A DNA stretch of 21,133 nt. Origin: Candidatus Pacearchaeota archaeon. Its GTDB lineage: Archaea; Nanobdellota; Nanobdellia; Pacearchaeales; GW2011-AR1. The stretch lies in contig NZDC01000013.1 in assembly GCA_002689985.1 (NCBI GenBank), forward strand, positions 1-21,133, in the 5' to 3' direction. Below, piece by piece: positions 8,362-17,530 of the stretch. The notes beneath the pieces are model-generated. The model was given only the letters and a program-made list of their open reading frames with translations. It did no database searches and was not told where the DNA came from. How positions within the stretch are numbered: the first letter of the stretch is position 1; every line of letters starts with the position of its first letter. Made by a program: the position numbers and the translations under genes.

Positions 8362-9439
8362 ATAATGCATGTTTTATGAACTTAAAATTTATTAAATTAA
8401 GTATATTAAAATTTTTTATATCATAAGCTATTAAATTTATTGGTTGAATGCATGAAAACCAACAAAGAGGGTGTTTATTATTTTTGATATCTTCTCTTAA
8501 TTTATTTGCTTCTTTAGAGAACCATATTTCTTTAAAAGATTTTTCTTTAAGATTACCTATTTTTCTAAAACCAACAGGACATGGAATAACATTTCCATTC
8601 GATCTTATATCCGCAGTAATAAAAAATGCAGTACATCTATATTTATACAATTTGTTAGGAGCATTAAAAAAAGTTTTAAAATTTTCTAGATAATTTTTTG
8701 GAACTACTACAAAATCTTTAAAATCTTTTTCAATCTTAGTAAGTTGTTCCTGCATTATTGGAATGTCTTTTTCAGTTAGTATTAATGATTTTTCAGTTTC
8801 AAAATATTTTTTAATAAAATGAATTGGTTGAATAATCATCTTATCAACCCCTTTTTCATTGCAGAGCTTTACAATCTCATAGAGTTTATTTACATTTTTT
8901 TTGCTAACTACAGTTGTAACTTGTATATCAACTCTTTTTTTAAGTTTTTTTCTAATTGATCTTATTATATTAACTAATTTAAAAGTTTTATTAAATGATC
9001 CAGGAACTCCTCTTAGAAAATCATGATCTTTTTCATTATCACTATCTATTGAAAAAATAAAAGTACCTACACCATTTTTTATAAGTTTTTCAGTTTTTTC
9101 TTTATTTAATAATAAACCATTAGTATTTATTGAGCTAAAAATTCCATATTTAGTTGTGTATTTGATCAAATCAGAGATATCTTTTCTTATTAAAGGTTCA
9201 TTTCCTGCAAAAGAAATTGATTTCACGCCTATATACTTTAATTCCTTAATTATTTTTTTTACTTTATTTGTAGAAAGATCTGTTTTTGAGCTTTTTAATT
9301 TCCATCTTGTACAATGCCTACATCTTGAATTACAAAGTTCAGTTATATCCCAGTGAACTCTTATTGGTCCTGTTATTGGTTTTATTTTTCCAAACGAGAA
9401 TAATATTAAATTTATTGCATGTTTAATTATACTACTCAT
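8351..9439 (-). CDS. Radical SAM/SPASM protein
   Basis: 362 residues. HWDITELCNSRCRHCTRW gives the cluster cysteines C36, C40 and C43; SISFAGNEPLIRKDI is the GGE-like SAM-binding element with its Glu retained; INTNGLLLNKEK and FSIDSDNE are further barrel strands. The C-terminal region (GNVIPCPVG, IGNLKEKSFKEIW, CWFSCIQP) is SPASM-like and can hold an auxiliary cluster, although fewer cysteines are visible than in full SPASM domains. It is a cytoplasmic enzyme of unknown substrate. The ATG at 9439 overlaps the upstream gene's TGA as ATGA, which fits translational coupling; the alternative TTG at 9451 is less likely. It is the last gene of a three-gene operon. Confidence 0.85.
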   Translation of the reverse strand: MSSIIKHAINLILFSFGKIKPITGPIRVHWDITELCNSRCRHCTRWKLKSSKTDLSTNKVKKIIKELKYIGVKSISFAGNEPLIRKDISDLIKYTTKYGIFSSINTNGLLLNKEKTEKLIKNGVGTFIFSIDSDNEKDHDFLRGVPGSFNKTFKLVNIIRSIRKKLKKRVDIQVTTVVSKKNVNKLYEIVKLCNEKGVDKMIIQPIHFIKKYFETEKSLILTEKDIPIMQEQLTKIEKDFKDFVVVPKNYLENFKTFFNAPNKLYKYRCTAFFITADIRSNGNVIPCPVGFRKIGNLKEKSFKEIWFSKEANKLREDIKNNKHPLCWFSCIQPINLIAYDIKNFNILNLINFKFIKHALSKI

Positions 9440-10896
9440 TGTCTTTTCCAAAAATCATTTAAATGCCCAAGAACTGCTCCAACTCCTTTTAAATTAAATT
9501 TAATATCTTCCCAGTTTTTTATATTTCTTAATCTTGCTAAAATATACTTTGGTGTTAAAAATATTGTATAAATTCTTCTACATATATCTGCAATACTATT
9601 TGCATCAGAATCTTTTGTTTTCAAAATAGGTTCTTTCATATCATATCTTTCATAATTAGAAGGATCAAATAAAAACCAATTTTTTTCTTTTGCCTCTTTC
9701 CATAAAGGAGTACCTGGATAAGGAACAAGAATAGTTGCTTGTAATATATCTGCTTTTCCAGTTTGCATTAATTTTTTTGCAAGTGCAAAAGTTCTTAAAG
9801 CATCTTCTTTTGTTTCCCAAGGATAACCAACAATCATTGTTAGATGGATACTAAGTCCTGCTTTTTTTGCCATCCTGCATCCTTTAATTATATCGTCTAC
9901 TTTTATTCCTTTGTTAAGTTTATCTAATGTTTTTTGACTTGCAGATTCAAGTCCCATTTTTAGTAATCTGAATCCTGCTTTTTTCATTAGATTATAATTT
10001 TCTTGATTTAATATACCAAATCTCATATTACAAGAATATTTTATTTTTTTATTATAACCTCTTTTGATTAAACCATTACATAAATCTCTTAACCATCTTC
10101 CAGTCATTAGAGTCCCTGAATCATCAAAAATCTCTTTTACATCGTATTTATTAATTAATTCTCCAATTTCATCTAAAACATTTTCAACACTTCTTGCTCT
10201 GAATTTAGGAAATGTTGTTGTCCATGAACAAAAAGTACATTTGCCCCACCAACAATCTCTCCCAGACATAATATAAAAAAATGGTTTTCCAATCAAATTA
10301 TATTCTTTATCATAAAGTCTCCATTTAGTTAATTCACGATCAATAAAAGGTAGTTCATCAAGATTATGTTTTAGTTGAGATTTTCCTGAATTAACAATCT
10401 TATTATTTTTTCTATAATAAACTCCATTTGCTATTTTTTTAGTTTTTTTATTCAAAAAATCAACTAAACCTCCTAAGATAATATCATAATCTCCTCCAGA
10501 TAATACAAAATCCACTTTAGAATTTTTTAGTGTTTCTTCTGGAAAAGCAGTTACATGATCTCCCATAATGACAATTTTCATTTTTGGAAATTCTTTCTTT
10601 AATTCATCAATAATTTTCCAGTGTTGTTTTACTACAGGAGTTTTGGTCTCAAAAACAAATAAATCTGGTTTTTCTTTTTTAATTATTTGAATGAATTTAT
10701 TCCAATTTACTTTTTCAGCAATACAATCTAACCAAGTAATATTATGTCCTTTTTTCTTTAGTAAAGTTGCAGCGCTTGCAGGAATAACTGGGAAGATTAA
10801 ACAAGGATTACTAAACCATTGAAATTGTCTATTTTGTCCAAGTGTTGCAATTCCCTTTGGAGATTCTGTTGGAGGATAACCAATTATTATTTTCAT
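9436..10896 (-). CDS. Radical SAM protein with B12-binding-like domain and CX4CX2C motif
   Basis: 486 residues. The N-terminal B12-binding-like domain (about 1-170) contains PDLFVFETKTP, KIVIMGDHVTAFPEE and VDFVLSGGDYD; no DxHxxG His is seen. The radical SAM signature is SGRDCWWGKCTFCSW: C215, C220 and C223, i.e. four residues between the first two cysteines instead of three. The same CWWG...CTFC style is found in some B12-type radical SAM families, so it is probably functional. Further barrel elements are KMGLESASQKTL, MIVGYPWETKEDA and PYPGTPLWKE. The GYPPTESPKG opening is typical. Its ATG overlaps the TGA of the upstream GT2 gene by 4 nt. The substrate is unknown; operon context points to glycan or lipid modification. 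Confidence 0.87.
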   Translation of the reverse strand: MKIIIGYPPTESPKGIATLGQNRQFQWFSNPCLIFPVIPASAATLLKKKGHNITWLDCIAEKVNWNKFIQIIKKEKPDLFVFETKTPVVKQHWKIIDELKKEFPKMKIVIMGDHVTAFPEETLKNSKVDFVLSGGDYDIILGGLVDFLNKKTKKIANGVYYRKNNKIVNSGKSQLKHNLDELPFIDRELTKWRLYDKEYNLIGKPFFYIMSGRDCWWGKCTFCSWTTTFPKFRARSVENVLDEIGELINKYDVKEIFDDSGTLMTGRWLRDLCNGLIKRGYNKKIKYSCNMRFGILNQENYNLMKKAGFRLLKMGLESASQKTLDKLNKGIKVDDIIKGCRMAKKAGLSIHLTMIVGYPWETKEDALRTFALAKKLMQTGKADILQATILVPYPGTPLWKEAKEKNWFLFDPSNYERYDMKEPILKTKDSDANSIADICRRIYTIFLTPKYILARLRNIKNWEDIKFNLKGVGAVLGHLNDFWKRQ

Positions 10897-11849
10897 TTTA
10901 ATTTTTTAATGTACCCAAAAATCATTCCACTACCATAACTAAGATGGACTAATGAATAGATAAAAGGCAAAAATAAGATTGCTTTATAATCTTTATTCTT
11001 TATGGAATCATATATTGAAAAAGATAAACTAATAAAAATATATAGTAATAATGGAAATAACCATAAAAGTCCTATTAAGGAATAATTAATATTATTTTCA
11101 ATTCCTATAACACCTCCAGTAATTGTTGGATTAAAAATTATAGATCCAAATAAAATAATTAAATAAATTAAAAATAAACTTGGGATAAGAAAAAATGGCA
11201 TTTTTAATGTTTGAAAAAAAGACTCTTTTGCAGGCCTTACTTTTCCATAATTAAATATTTGTTTTATAAAACCTCTAATAGTAGGTCTTCTTCTATGATA
11301 TAAAATTAAATTTGGAGAATATGCAACTTTAAACCCATATCTCTTTACATCATCAATAAATTTTGGATCTTCTCCAGGAAATAAACTCGGGTCAAATTTT
11401 ATCTTATCTATAACTTCTTTTTTAACAAAGAGATTTGCAGAAGTAATAAAACTTTCATCAGCATTTAAGTTTAAATTCCCTTTTGAATATCTTCTAGTTA
11501 GATTCCAGGCTCCAAATTTAGAGCTTAAAGCATAACTAGAAAGTTTTGCAAAACCTCTTTCATCATAGGGAGTTAATTGAGGTCCTCCAACAACTTCAAT
11601 ATCTTTAAATTCGTTAAAAAATTCTTCTACATTTTTCAATAGATCTTCATCAACAATTGCATCATCATCTAAAAAACCAATTATCTCTCCTTTTGCTTTT
11701 TCTGCACCCCTATTCCGATTATCAGAGGGGTTTTTACCTTTAACTACAATAACATGAAAGTCTGATTTAGGATAATTCAACTTTTTAATAGAATCTAATA
11801 TTTCTGCATTTCTTTCAGGAGCTAAAGGGATTACTAGCGAGAATTTCAT
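10893..11849 (-). CDS. Membrane-anchored GT2 glycosyltransferase
   Basis: 318 residues. The GT-A domain starts MKFSLVIPLAPERN; IIGFLDDDAIVD carries the acidic metal-binding triad D61-D63; FPGEDPKFIDDVKRYG fits the catalytic-base ED region. Three C-terminal membrane segments (starting about FFLIPSLFLIYLIILF, GLLWLFPLLLYIFI and LFLPFIYSLVHLSYG) resemble those of exopolysaccharide- and mycofactocin-type GT2 enzymes. It would transfer a sugar from a nucleotide donor at the cytoplasmic membrane face. It is first in the operon 11849-8351 and has a well-placed TATA box. The donor and acceptor cannot be told. Confidence 0.82.
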   Translation of the reverse strand: MKFSLVIPLAPERNAEILDSIKKLNYPKSDFHVIVVKGKNPSDNRNRGAEKAKGEIIGFLDDDAIVDEDLLKNVEEFFNEFKDIEVVGGPQLTPYDERGFAKLSSYALSSKFGAWNLTRRYSKGNLNLNADESFITSANLFVKKEVIDKIKFDPSLFPGEDPKFIDDVKRYGFKVAYSPNLILYHRRRPTIRGFIKQIFNYGKVRPAKESFFQTLKMPFFLIPSLFLIYLIILFGSIIFNPTITGGVIGIENNINYSLIGLLWLFPLLLYIFISLSFSIYDSIKNKDYKAILFLPFIYSLVHLSYGSGMIFGYIKKLK

Positions 11850-11870
11850 AATCTAGAGTATTAGTAGTAT

Positions 11871-11878
11871 ATTATAAA
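11871..11878 (-). promoter_or_regulatory. Box A promoter for the 11849-8351 operon
   Basis: Minus-strand TTTATAAT is centred 25.5 nt before the ATG at 11849. It lies in the 46 bp gap after the stop of the 12684-11896 gene and shows that a new transcription unit can start here. Confidence 0.6.
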
Positions 11879-11895
11879 TATTTCTGAGATTTTGT

Positions 11896-12684
11896 CTATA
11901 TATTATGAACTTTTATTTTCTCAGGAAGTTTATTATATATTCTAACAATAAAACTAAATGGAGAATTAACTAGTCTTAATCTTATAAGACCAAGAAACAT
12001 TTGAAGTGGAACTTTTGTTAGATTCAATTTTGATTCTATTTTATCTTCCCAAATTGTTGGAATTTCCTTGATTTTGAATCCTTTCTTTTCTAAATTATAT
12101 AATAAATCAATATCAAATGCCCATTTTGTTATACTTAAATTAACTATAATTTTCCCCAAAGCTTTTTTCTTAAAAATCTTTGCTCCACATTGAGTATCTG
12201 AATAATTTAAAAATAAAACCCATTTAACTAGAAAATTAAAAACTCTACTCATAATTTTTCTTAGAGTTGTTTGAGGGGTTTTTATAATACTTCTTTTATC
12301 CCAACGATTTGCAATAACTCCATCGTAATTATTTATATTTTTAACTAAATCATAAAATGCTTCTGGAGGTGTTGCCATGTCTGCATCAACAAATCCAATT
12401 AGATTATTTTTTCTTTTTAATGCATCTTTAAATCCTTTAATTATTGCAAAACCTTTTCCTCCTATTTCAAAATCAAGAATTTTTATTTCCTTAAACTTTT
12501 TCTTGAATTTCTTAGTAATTAACAAAGTATTATCTGAACATGCATTTAAAACGACAATTATTTCAAAATCAAGAATTTTTTTCTTTTTTAAATTTTTAAA
12601 ATAAATAATATATTCTTCTAAAGTCTTTTTAATCCTTTTTTCTTCATTATGTGCAGGAATTATTATACTTACTTTTTTCATCAT
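11896..12684 (-). CDS. Dolichyl-phosphate sugar synthase-like GT2 (ALG5/DPM type)
   Basis: 262 residues. VSIIIPAHNEEKRIKKTL begins the GT-A fold; IGFVDADMATPPEAF contains the DAD metal motif (D100, D102). The middle matches the ALG5/DPM pattern: a basic NRWDKRSII stretch, then YSDTQCGAKIFKK, then WAFDIDLLYNLEKKGFKIKE. Enzymes of this type make polyprenyl-phosphate glucose or mannose as the sugar donor for membrane glycosyltransferases. There are no clear membrane helices apart from an amphipathic FNFLVKWVLFLNY. The ATG overlaps the upstream TGA by 4 nt (ATGATGA context). It is the last gene of the AglB operon, directly after the AglD-type membrane gene. The sugar used cannot be inferred. Confidence 0.85.
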   Translation of the reverse strand: MMKKVSIIIPAHNEEKRIKKTLEEYIIYFKNLKKKKILDFEIIVVLNACSDNTLLITKKFKKKFKEIKILDFEIGGKGFAIIKGFKDALKRKNNLIGFVDADMATPPEAFYDLVKNINNYDGVIANRWDKRSIIKTPQTTLRKIMSRVFNFLVKWVLFLNYSDTQCGAKIFKKKALGKIIVNLSITKWAFDIDLLYNLEKKGFKIKEIPTIWEDKIESKLNLTKVPLQMFLGLIRLRLVNSPFSFIVRIYNKLPEKIKVHNI

Positions 12685-13616
12685 CTATTTTTCTTATTTT
12701 TAAGAATTAAAAAACTTCCTATAATTGAAGGAATTATTCCACTAAGAAATAAACTCAATATTGACATTGAAAACACTTTTGTTGCACCTATTCCAAATAA
12801 TCCAAATAAACTAATTAGAGCTGTTTCTCTTATTCCAAGCCCACTTATGGTTATAGGAATTTGTTCTACTAATGTGGCGATAGGAAGAATTGCTAAAAAA
12901 TAAAAAAATGAAATATCAATTCCAAGAGAGATAGCTATAAAGAATGTTGAAGTGTATAAAACAATCCAATTTAGTATATTTAATAAGAAAAATAAAATAA
13001 AAAATCTTTTTTTAGGCATATCTTTGTAGAATGAGTCAAAACCATCTTTTACTTTTCCTTTGATTTTTTCTGGGATTATTTTTCTATAAAATATTCTAAG
13101 TAATGATTTACTTCTTTTTTCATCTCTAAATATCATTAATAGAACTACAAGTAAAATAAATCCGAAAATAGCATAATAAAAATAACTTATTGAAATAAAG
13201 TCTCTAAAGACAAATGAGAATATTCCTGCAAGAAATGCTAAAGAACATAAATCAAGCACTTTATCAATCATATAATTACTAAGACCTTTTCCAATCTTAT
13301 TTTTGTTATATTTTTTTAAATATTCTGCACGCATAATTCCCCCTATTCTTGAAGGAGTTATAAATCCATAAAAATTACTTATAAAATTTATTTTAAATGC
13401 ATTAAGAAAAGTTAATTCTATTTTTTGAATTCTAGCAATAACAAACCATTTGAGTGTCTGAATGATATAAAAGAGGAAAATAAGAAACATAGCAATTAAT
13501 AAATAATTTATATTAGCATTACTAATTTCTTCTAATATATTTAAAATATTTAATTTAAATAATATATATAGAAAGATAATAATTCCTATAACTGGAAGGT
13601 ATTTTTTGATCTTCAT
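12681..13616 (-). CDS. UPF0104/lysylphosphatidylglycerol-synthase-type membrane protein (AglD C-terminal-like)
   Basis: A 311-residue integral membrane protein with about eight hydrophobic segments. YGFITPSRIGGIMR (83-96) and PITISGLGIRETA (254-266) are the two signatures of the LPG-synthase TM/UPF0104 family. In haloarchaeal AglD a GT2 domain is fused to such a membrane domain; here the ALG5/DPM-like GT2 is the next gene, translationally coupled, so the pair may be an unfused equivalent. The family has been linked with lipid or lipid-linked sugar handling at the membrane, but the exact activity is not settled. The start overlaps the preceding gene's TAA by one base. Confidence 0.82.
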   Translation of the reverse strand: MKIKKYLPVIGIIIFLYILFKLNILNILEEISNANINYLLIAMFLIFLFYIIQTLKWFVIARIQKIELTFLNAFKINFISNFYGFITPSRIGGIMRAEYLKKYNKNKIGKGLSNYMIDKVLDLCSLAFLAGIFSFVFRDFISISYFYYAIFGFILLVVLLMIFRDEKRSKSLLRIFYRKIIPEKIKGKVKDGFDSFYKDMPKKRFFILFFLLNILNWIVLYTSTFFIAISLGIDISFFYFLAILPIATLVEQIPITISGLGIRETALISLFGLFGIGATKVFSMSILSLFLSGIIPSIIGSFLILKNKKNR

Positions 13617-14611
13617 TAGAATATTTCCTTTCCAAATAAGATGAATGCTAGAATAATTATTAAAATTTGGAATGCATTTATTAAATACACAACATCTTTT
13701 TCATAAACTTTTTTCTTAATCTTTTTTAATAAATAAATAGCTATATGTTCTATTCCATAAAATTTATCATAAGGAACTTCTAAACTTCCATCTTTATCTA
13801 ATTTAGCAAAACTATCTTTTTTTAATTTACCTCTTAATTTTAATCCAGTTTCAATAATATATGGGATAAAAAGAAAGATTGTAATTTTTTCAATATTTCC
13901 TAAGATAGCAATTATTGCAATTAATGACCCTATTGAATAAGTTAAAATGTCTCCAGGAAAAACTTTTGCAGGATATTTATTATATATATAAAATGCAACT
14001 AGAGAAAAAACCATAATTAAGGAAATTAAACTTAACCAACTACTTCCAGTAACCCAAGTAATAAAAGATAATGCTAGTAAAATCAATATTCCTTGACTTG
14101 TTTCAAGGCCATTATATCCTGCAAGAAAATTATATGTTGCTGTTGCTCCTACAATTCCTAATGGAATTAAAAGTAAAGGATAAAATAAACCAAATTCTAT
14201 TCCCATCATTTCTGATTCTCCTGCATTGATAACCATTAAAGGTATAGCTGCAAGTAAAATTAAAATTAATCTTGATTTTTTTGATAATCCTCCTTTTTGC
14301 CATCCAAAAAGATCATCAATTAAACCAACTGACGAGATTATAGATATTGATGTTAAAATAATAAATACTTCAATTAAATTTTCTGTTGAATTAAAATAGA
14401 ATGTTTTTATTGCAATATAAATTAATACACCTAAGATAAATCCAAATGTAACAACAATTCCTCCTGATCCAGCAACATTTTTTGGGTAATTTTTTTTATT
14501 CATATCTTCCCAAATAAGACCAATTTCTTTTGCTTTCTTAATCCAGATAGGTGTAAAAAATAAAGTAACTAGAAAGCTTAAAATTAATGGAATAATTAAT
14601 AGAGGTTCCAT
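13616..14611 (-). CDS. UDP-GlcNAc:dolichyl-phosphate GlcNAc-1-P transferase-like (ALG7/AglH type)
   Basis: A 331-residue membrane protein of the MraY/WecA/ALG7 superfamily. Signatures are NVAGSGGIVVTFG (45-57), GLIDDLFGWQKGG with the Asp pair D99-D100, NFLAGYNGLE (161-170, the GPT-type N-x-L-A-G-x-N-G element) and KVFPGDILTYSIGS (217-229). These enzymes load a sugar-1-phosphate onto a polyprenyl phosphate at the cytoplasmic face, the first step of N-glycan assembly. NGLE and FPGD resemble eukaryal/archaeal GPT more than bacterial MraY. Position between aglB and the AglD-type gene supports this role. The gap to the upstream aglB stop is one base. Confidence 0.88.
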   Translation of the reverse strand: MEPLLIIPLILSFLVTLFFTPIWIKKAKEIGLIWEDMNKKNYPKNVAGSGGIVVTFGFILGVLIYIAIKTFYFNSTENLIEVFIILTSISIISSVGLIDDLFGWQKGGLSKKSRLILILLAAIPLMVINAGESEMMGIEFGLFYPLLLIPLGIVGATATYNFLAGYNGLETSQGILILLALSFITWVTGSSWLSLISLIMVFSLVAFYIYNKYPAKVFPGDILTYSIGSLIAIIAILGNIEKITIFLFIPYIIETGLKLRGKLKKDSFAKLDKDGSLEVPYDKFYGIEHIAIYLLKKIKKKVYEKDVVYLINAFQILIIILAFILFGKEIF

Positions 14612-14612
14612 T

Positions 14613-17489
14613 TTAATAATTATATTCTCCAGATTTTACAGCATATAATTCCTTTCTAGGAAAGTCTGTTTTTAGATACTCTTGATTTAATTCCATGTCT
14701 GAAGGATATGAAATTTCCCATATTTTAATTGGTCCTTGAAACCCTTGATAATATAAAAACTCTCCTACATTCATTCCTTGTTGTTTCAAATTCTCAACAA
14801 CAAGACTATCTTCAGTATGAACAAGATTAAAATAATCTGTTTCTTGATTAAATAGATATAAATTAGCTAATTGAGAATGAACTGTTCTTCTACTTAAGTA
14901 CATTGCTGCCCCTACTTCATTAATATTTGCTCTACCATTAGGCAATGGATCTAATTTTGGGAATAAAAAGACTCCAGCATCTAGTCCTTCGTTAAAAACA
15001 TGTAATTCTCCATTAAAATATGCATATTTTAATGGAATTCTATATTGTCTTCCATTATCAACAAATATAGCTTCTGGTTGAATTATTTCTCCATTTTGAT
15101 TTCTTTTTAAAATAATTGCTCCTATTCCTGCTCTTCTTTCAGGTAAGAATATTTCTTTTCCATTTTCTTCCCAGATAATATCTTCATCTGTTGCAGTTCC
15201 TCCAGTATAAACATAAATTGTTTCATTTTTTGTTTCTTGTGTTTGTTTTTCATCTATTAAGAATGTTGAGATCCATGAGAATCTATCATAATCTTCATCT
15301 GAACCAATACTTGAATATGCAGTATATTTTCCAATTTCTGTAGAATCAATTAAAAGATGAGTTCCATTATGGGCATAAAGAAATTCTAATGATTTAGATT
15401 CATCATCTCCTGTTAAAACATGTCTTCCTAATAGGTGATTCCAATAGCCTATTGCATTTCCTCCATCAAGGATAGTGGATCTTTCACCTATTGTTTGTAC
15501 CCAATAACCATAATCCCACCAATGTGCAAAAACAGCACTTTCGGTTGTATTCTCTCTTACCCAACTCATGGTTTTTTGCCATTGCCATTGATAAGGGCCG
15601 GGAGCAAAATTTTCTGCAGTAATTTTATCTTGTTGATAATATCCTCCCCAGCTCCAAAAACTAGTTCCTTTAAACATCAAAAGAGGATTTCCAATTAAAA
15701 TTAAAATAGATGCAATTAATATAATAATTGCAATGGATCCGATAAGAAATTTCATTGTTTCTTCTTTTTCTTCGAAATATTTTTTAAAGGTTTTAACAAT
15801 TAAAAAAGAAATTGCAATAGGGCTTATTGATCCAAGGACCATAATTAATCTTATACCACTTCTTGCTCCAATAATACCTAAGGTTAATATTAAGAAATAT
15901 AAAATATAGCTAAAATTAAATTCCTTAAATATTGAGAACTCTCCATCAACATATTTTTTATAGTAAAAGTATACAAATGTTCCCAAAAAGAATAACCATC
16001 CTCCAAAATAAACTAATACACTTAATCCACTGGTTCCATTCAGAATACTACTTGGAGAATATCTACTAAATATTAGACAGATTAAGAAGATAAAATAACT
16101 AAAAGTTAATATTATTTTTTCTCTTTTTCTTAATTTTTTTATCATATTATTAAATAAAAGAACAGATCCAATAAAAAATAACCAGAAAAATAAAGGAATA
16201 TTAAAAACAACTGGTCCAAAACTATTTTTCCAGTCATTTGCAAAATAAGGTTGTTTATTTTCAGCAACAGTTAAACCAAATCTCGAGGTTTGTGGATTAA
16301 TTAAAGAATTTTTAATACTAGATATTTCTCCCATTACAAAATTAAGACCTAGAATTGCAATAACAATAATCGAGAGAACTAAAAAAGAAATTATTAATGA
16401 GAATGTTTCCTTTGGAAGTTTTATTTTTCCTCTTATTTTTTCTAATTTATTAGTTTTCATAATTAATAAACTCATACCAATAATTACAAGAACACCAACA
16501 GCCAGTCCACTTGAAGTTGACGTAATTAAATTCTTTAGACTATATCTTGTAGAAAAAGGCATCATTATAATAAAAGAAGTAATTAACCAGGAAGCATAAA
16601 TAAAAAACTCATCTTTTTTAATTTTTCCTAAACTAAATGCTAATAATACTGAAGTTGAAATTGTAAAAAAGATAAAGATAACTCCTCCCCATATTAGGGC
16701 TGTTGAAGCAGTTGCAATTCCAGATAAGACTCCAAAAATTATCCTTTTATTTAATTTTTCAGAATTAAATGCCTTTAAGAAAAAATAAAAAGTAATAAAC
16801 AAGAAAAAGAAAGCAGCTGATTCCTTTTCAGGAATTCCTGCAATTGTTCTCGGTAATAATGATGGAATTAATATAAAAAAACTAGTAGCAATTAATGCAA
16901 TTATATTTCTTGTTTCTTTATTTTCTTTATAAAATATAATTCTTGCAAAAAGGAAAAATGCAATAGTTGTAAATGCAAACATTACTGCAGGAAATAAAAT
17001 TGCAGAGTAAGTAACTGTTATTTCATTAGAAAAAAATGATAGAAAATTGTGAAACCATGCAATCATATAAGATAAAAGTTTCATTTCTACTGCAGTATTT
17101 ACAGGATTACAAGTTATACCTGAACAAATCTCTGCTAAAGGAACAGATCTCATTGTATCCATCATAAAAAGTTTTCCATGTTCAACAATATATTTTGTCC
17201 ATCTTAGAAATAAGAAAGGATCTAAATCTGGTCCTAAAATCCAAGTTCCAGTAGTTATATCTTTTAATCTAGGGATATTTCTTGTTCTAATATAAAAACT
17301 AATAAAAACAATAAAAGATAAAATTAAATAATATATCCAATCTCTTTTTTGTTTTAAAGAATTAAGTAATTTTTCTTTTCTTTTCTTTAATAATTCTTCT
17401 TCATTATCTGATTTTGTTGTTGAGCTTATCTCTTTTTCTTCTTCATTCTTAGATATAGATTTTTCACTTGATAAATTTTCTTTTTCCAT
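14613..17489 (-). CDS. aglB: Oligosaccharyltransferase AglB (STT3 family)
   Basis: 958 residues, within the archaeal AglB size range. An acidic Ser/Glu/Lys-rich tail of about 50 residues precedes some 12-13 membrane helices and a C-terminal globular domain from about 610. Diagnostic motifs: GPDLDPFLFLRW with the first DxD (D88, D90); IPEKESAAF in the second acidic loop; LTVAENKQPYF, the SVSE/TIxE loop (TVAE 407-410); AHWWDYGYW, the sequon-recognising WWDYG (657-661); and LLIDSTEIGKY, a candidate for the DK-type motif. It transfers the lipid-linked glycan to Asn in N-x-S/T of exported proteins on the outer membrane face. No convincing TATA box sits 25 nt upstream, so it is probably expressed with the small zinc ribbon gene 41 bp before it. 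It leads the ALG7-like, AglD-type and DPM-like genes. Confidence 0.95.
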   Translation of the reverse strand: MEKENLSSEKSISKNEEEKEISSTTKSDNEEELLKKRKEKLLNSLKQKRDWIYYLILSFIVFISFYIRTRNIPRLKDITTGTWILGPDLDPFLFLRWTKYIVEHGKLFMMDTMRSVPLAEICSGITCNPVNTAVEMKLLSYMIAWFHNFLSFFSNEITVTYSAILFPAVMFAFTTIAFFLFARIIFYKENKETRNIIALIATSFFILIPSLLPRTIAGIPEKESAAFFFLFITFYFFLKAFNSEKLNKRIIFGVLSGIATASTALIWGGVIFIFFTISTSVLLAFSLGKIKKDEFFIYASWLITSFIIMMPFSTRYSLKNLITSTSSGLAVGVLVIIGMSLLIMKTNKLEKIRGKIKLPKETFSLIISFLVLSIIVIAILGLNFVMGEISSIKNSLINPQTSRFGLTVAENKQPYFANDWKNSFGPVVFNIPLFFWLFFIGSVLLFNNMIKKLRKREKIILTFSYFIFLICLIFSRYSPSSILNGTSGLSVLVYFGGWLFFLGTFVYFYYKKYVDGEFSIFKEFNFSYILYFLILTLGIIGARSGIRLIMVLGSISPIAISFLIVKTFKKYFEEKEETMKFLIGSIAIIILIASILILIGNPLLMFKGTSFWSWGGYYQQDKITAENFAPGPYQWQWQKTMSWVRENTTESAVFAHWWDYGYWVQTIGERSTILDGGNAIGYWNHLLGRHVLTGDDESKSLEFLYAHNGTHLLIDSTEIGKYTAYSSIGSDEDYDRFSWISTFLIDEKQTQETKNETIYVYTGGTATDEDIIWEENGKEIFLPERRAGIGAIILKRNQNGEIIQPEAIFVDNGRQYRIPLKYAYFNGELHVFNEGLDAGVFLFPKLDPLPNGRANINEVGAAMYLSRRTVHSQLANLYLFNQETDYFNLVHTEDSLVVENLKQQGMNVGEFLYYQGFQGPIKIWEISYPSDMELNQEYLKTDFPRKELYAVKSGEYNY

Positions 17490-17530
17490 TCTTTTATAAA
17501 AATAAAAACAAGAGTAAATTTCTTCTAAAA

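Noticed and set aside
12377..12903. Two plus-strand frames antisense to the DPM-like and AglD-type genes
   Set aside because: They overlap well-supported minus-strand genes and have composition typical of antisense shadows.
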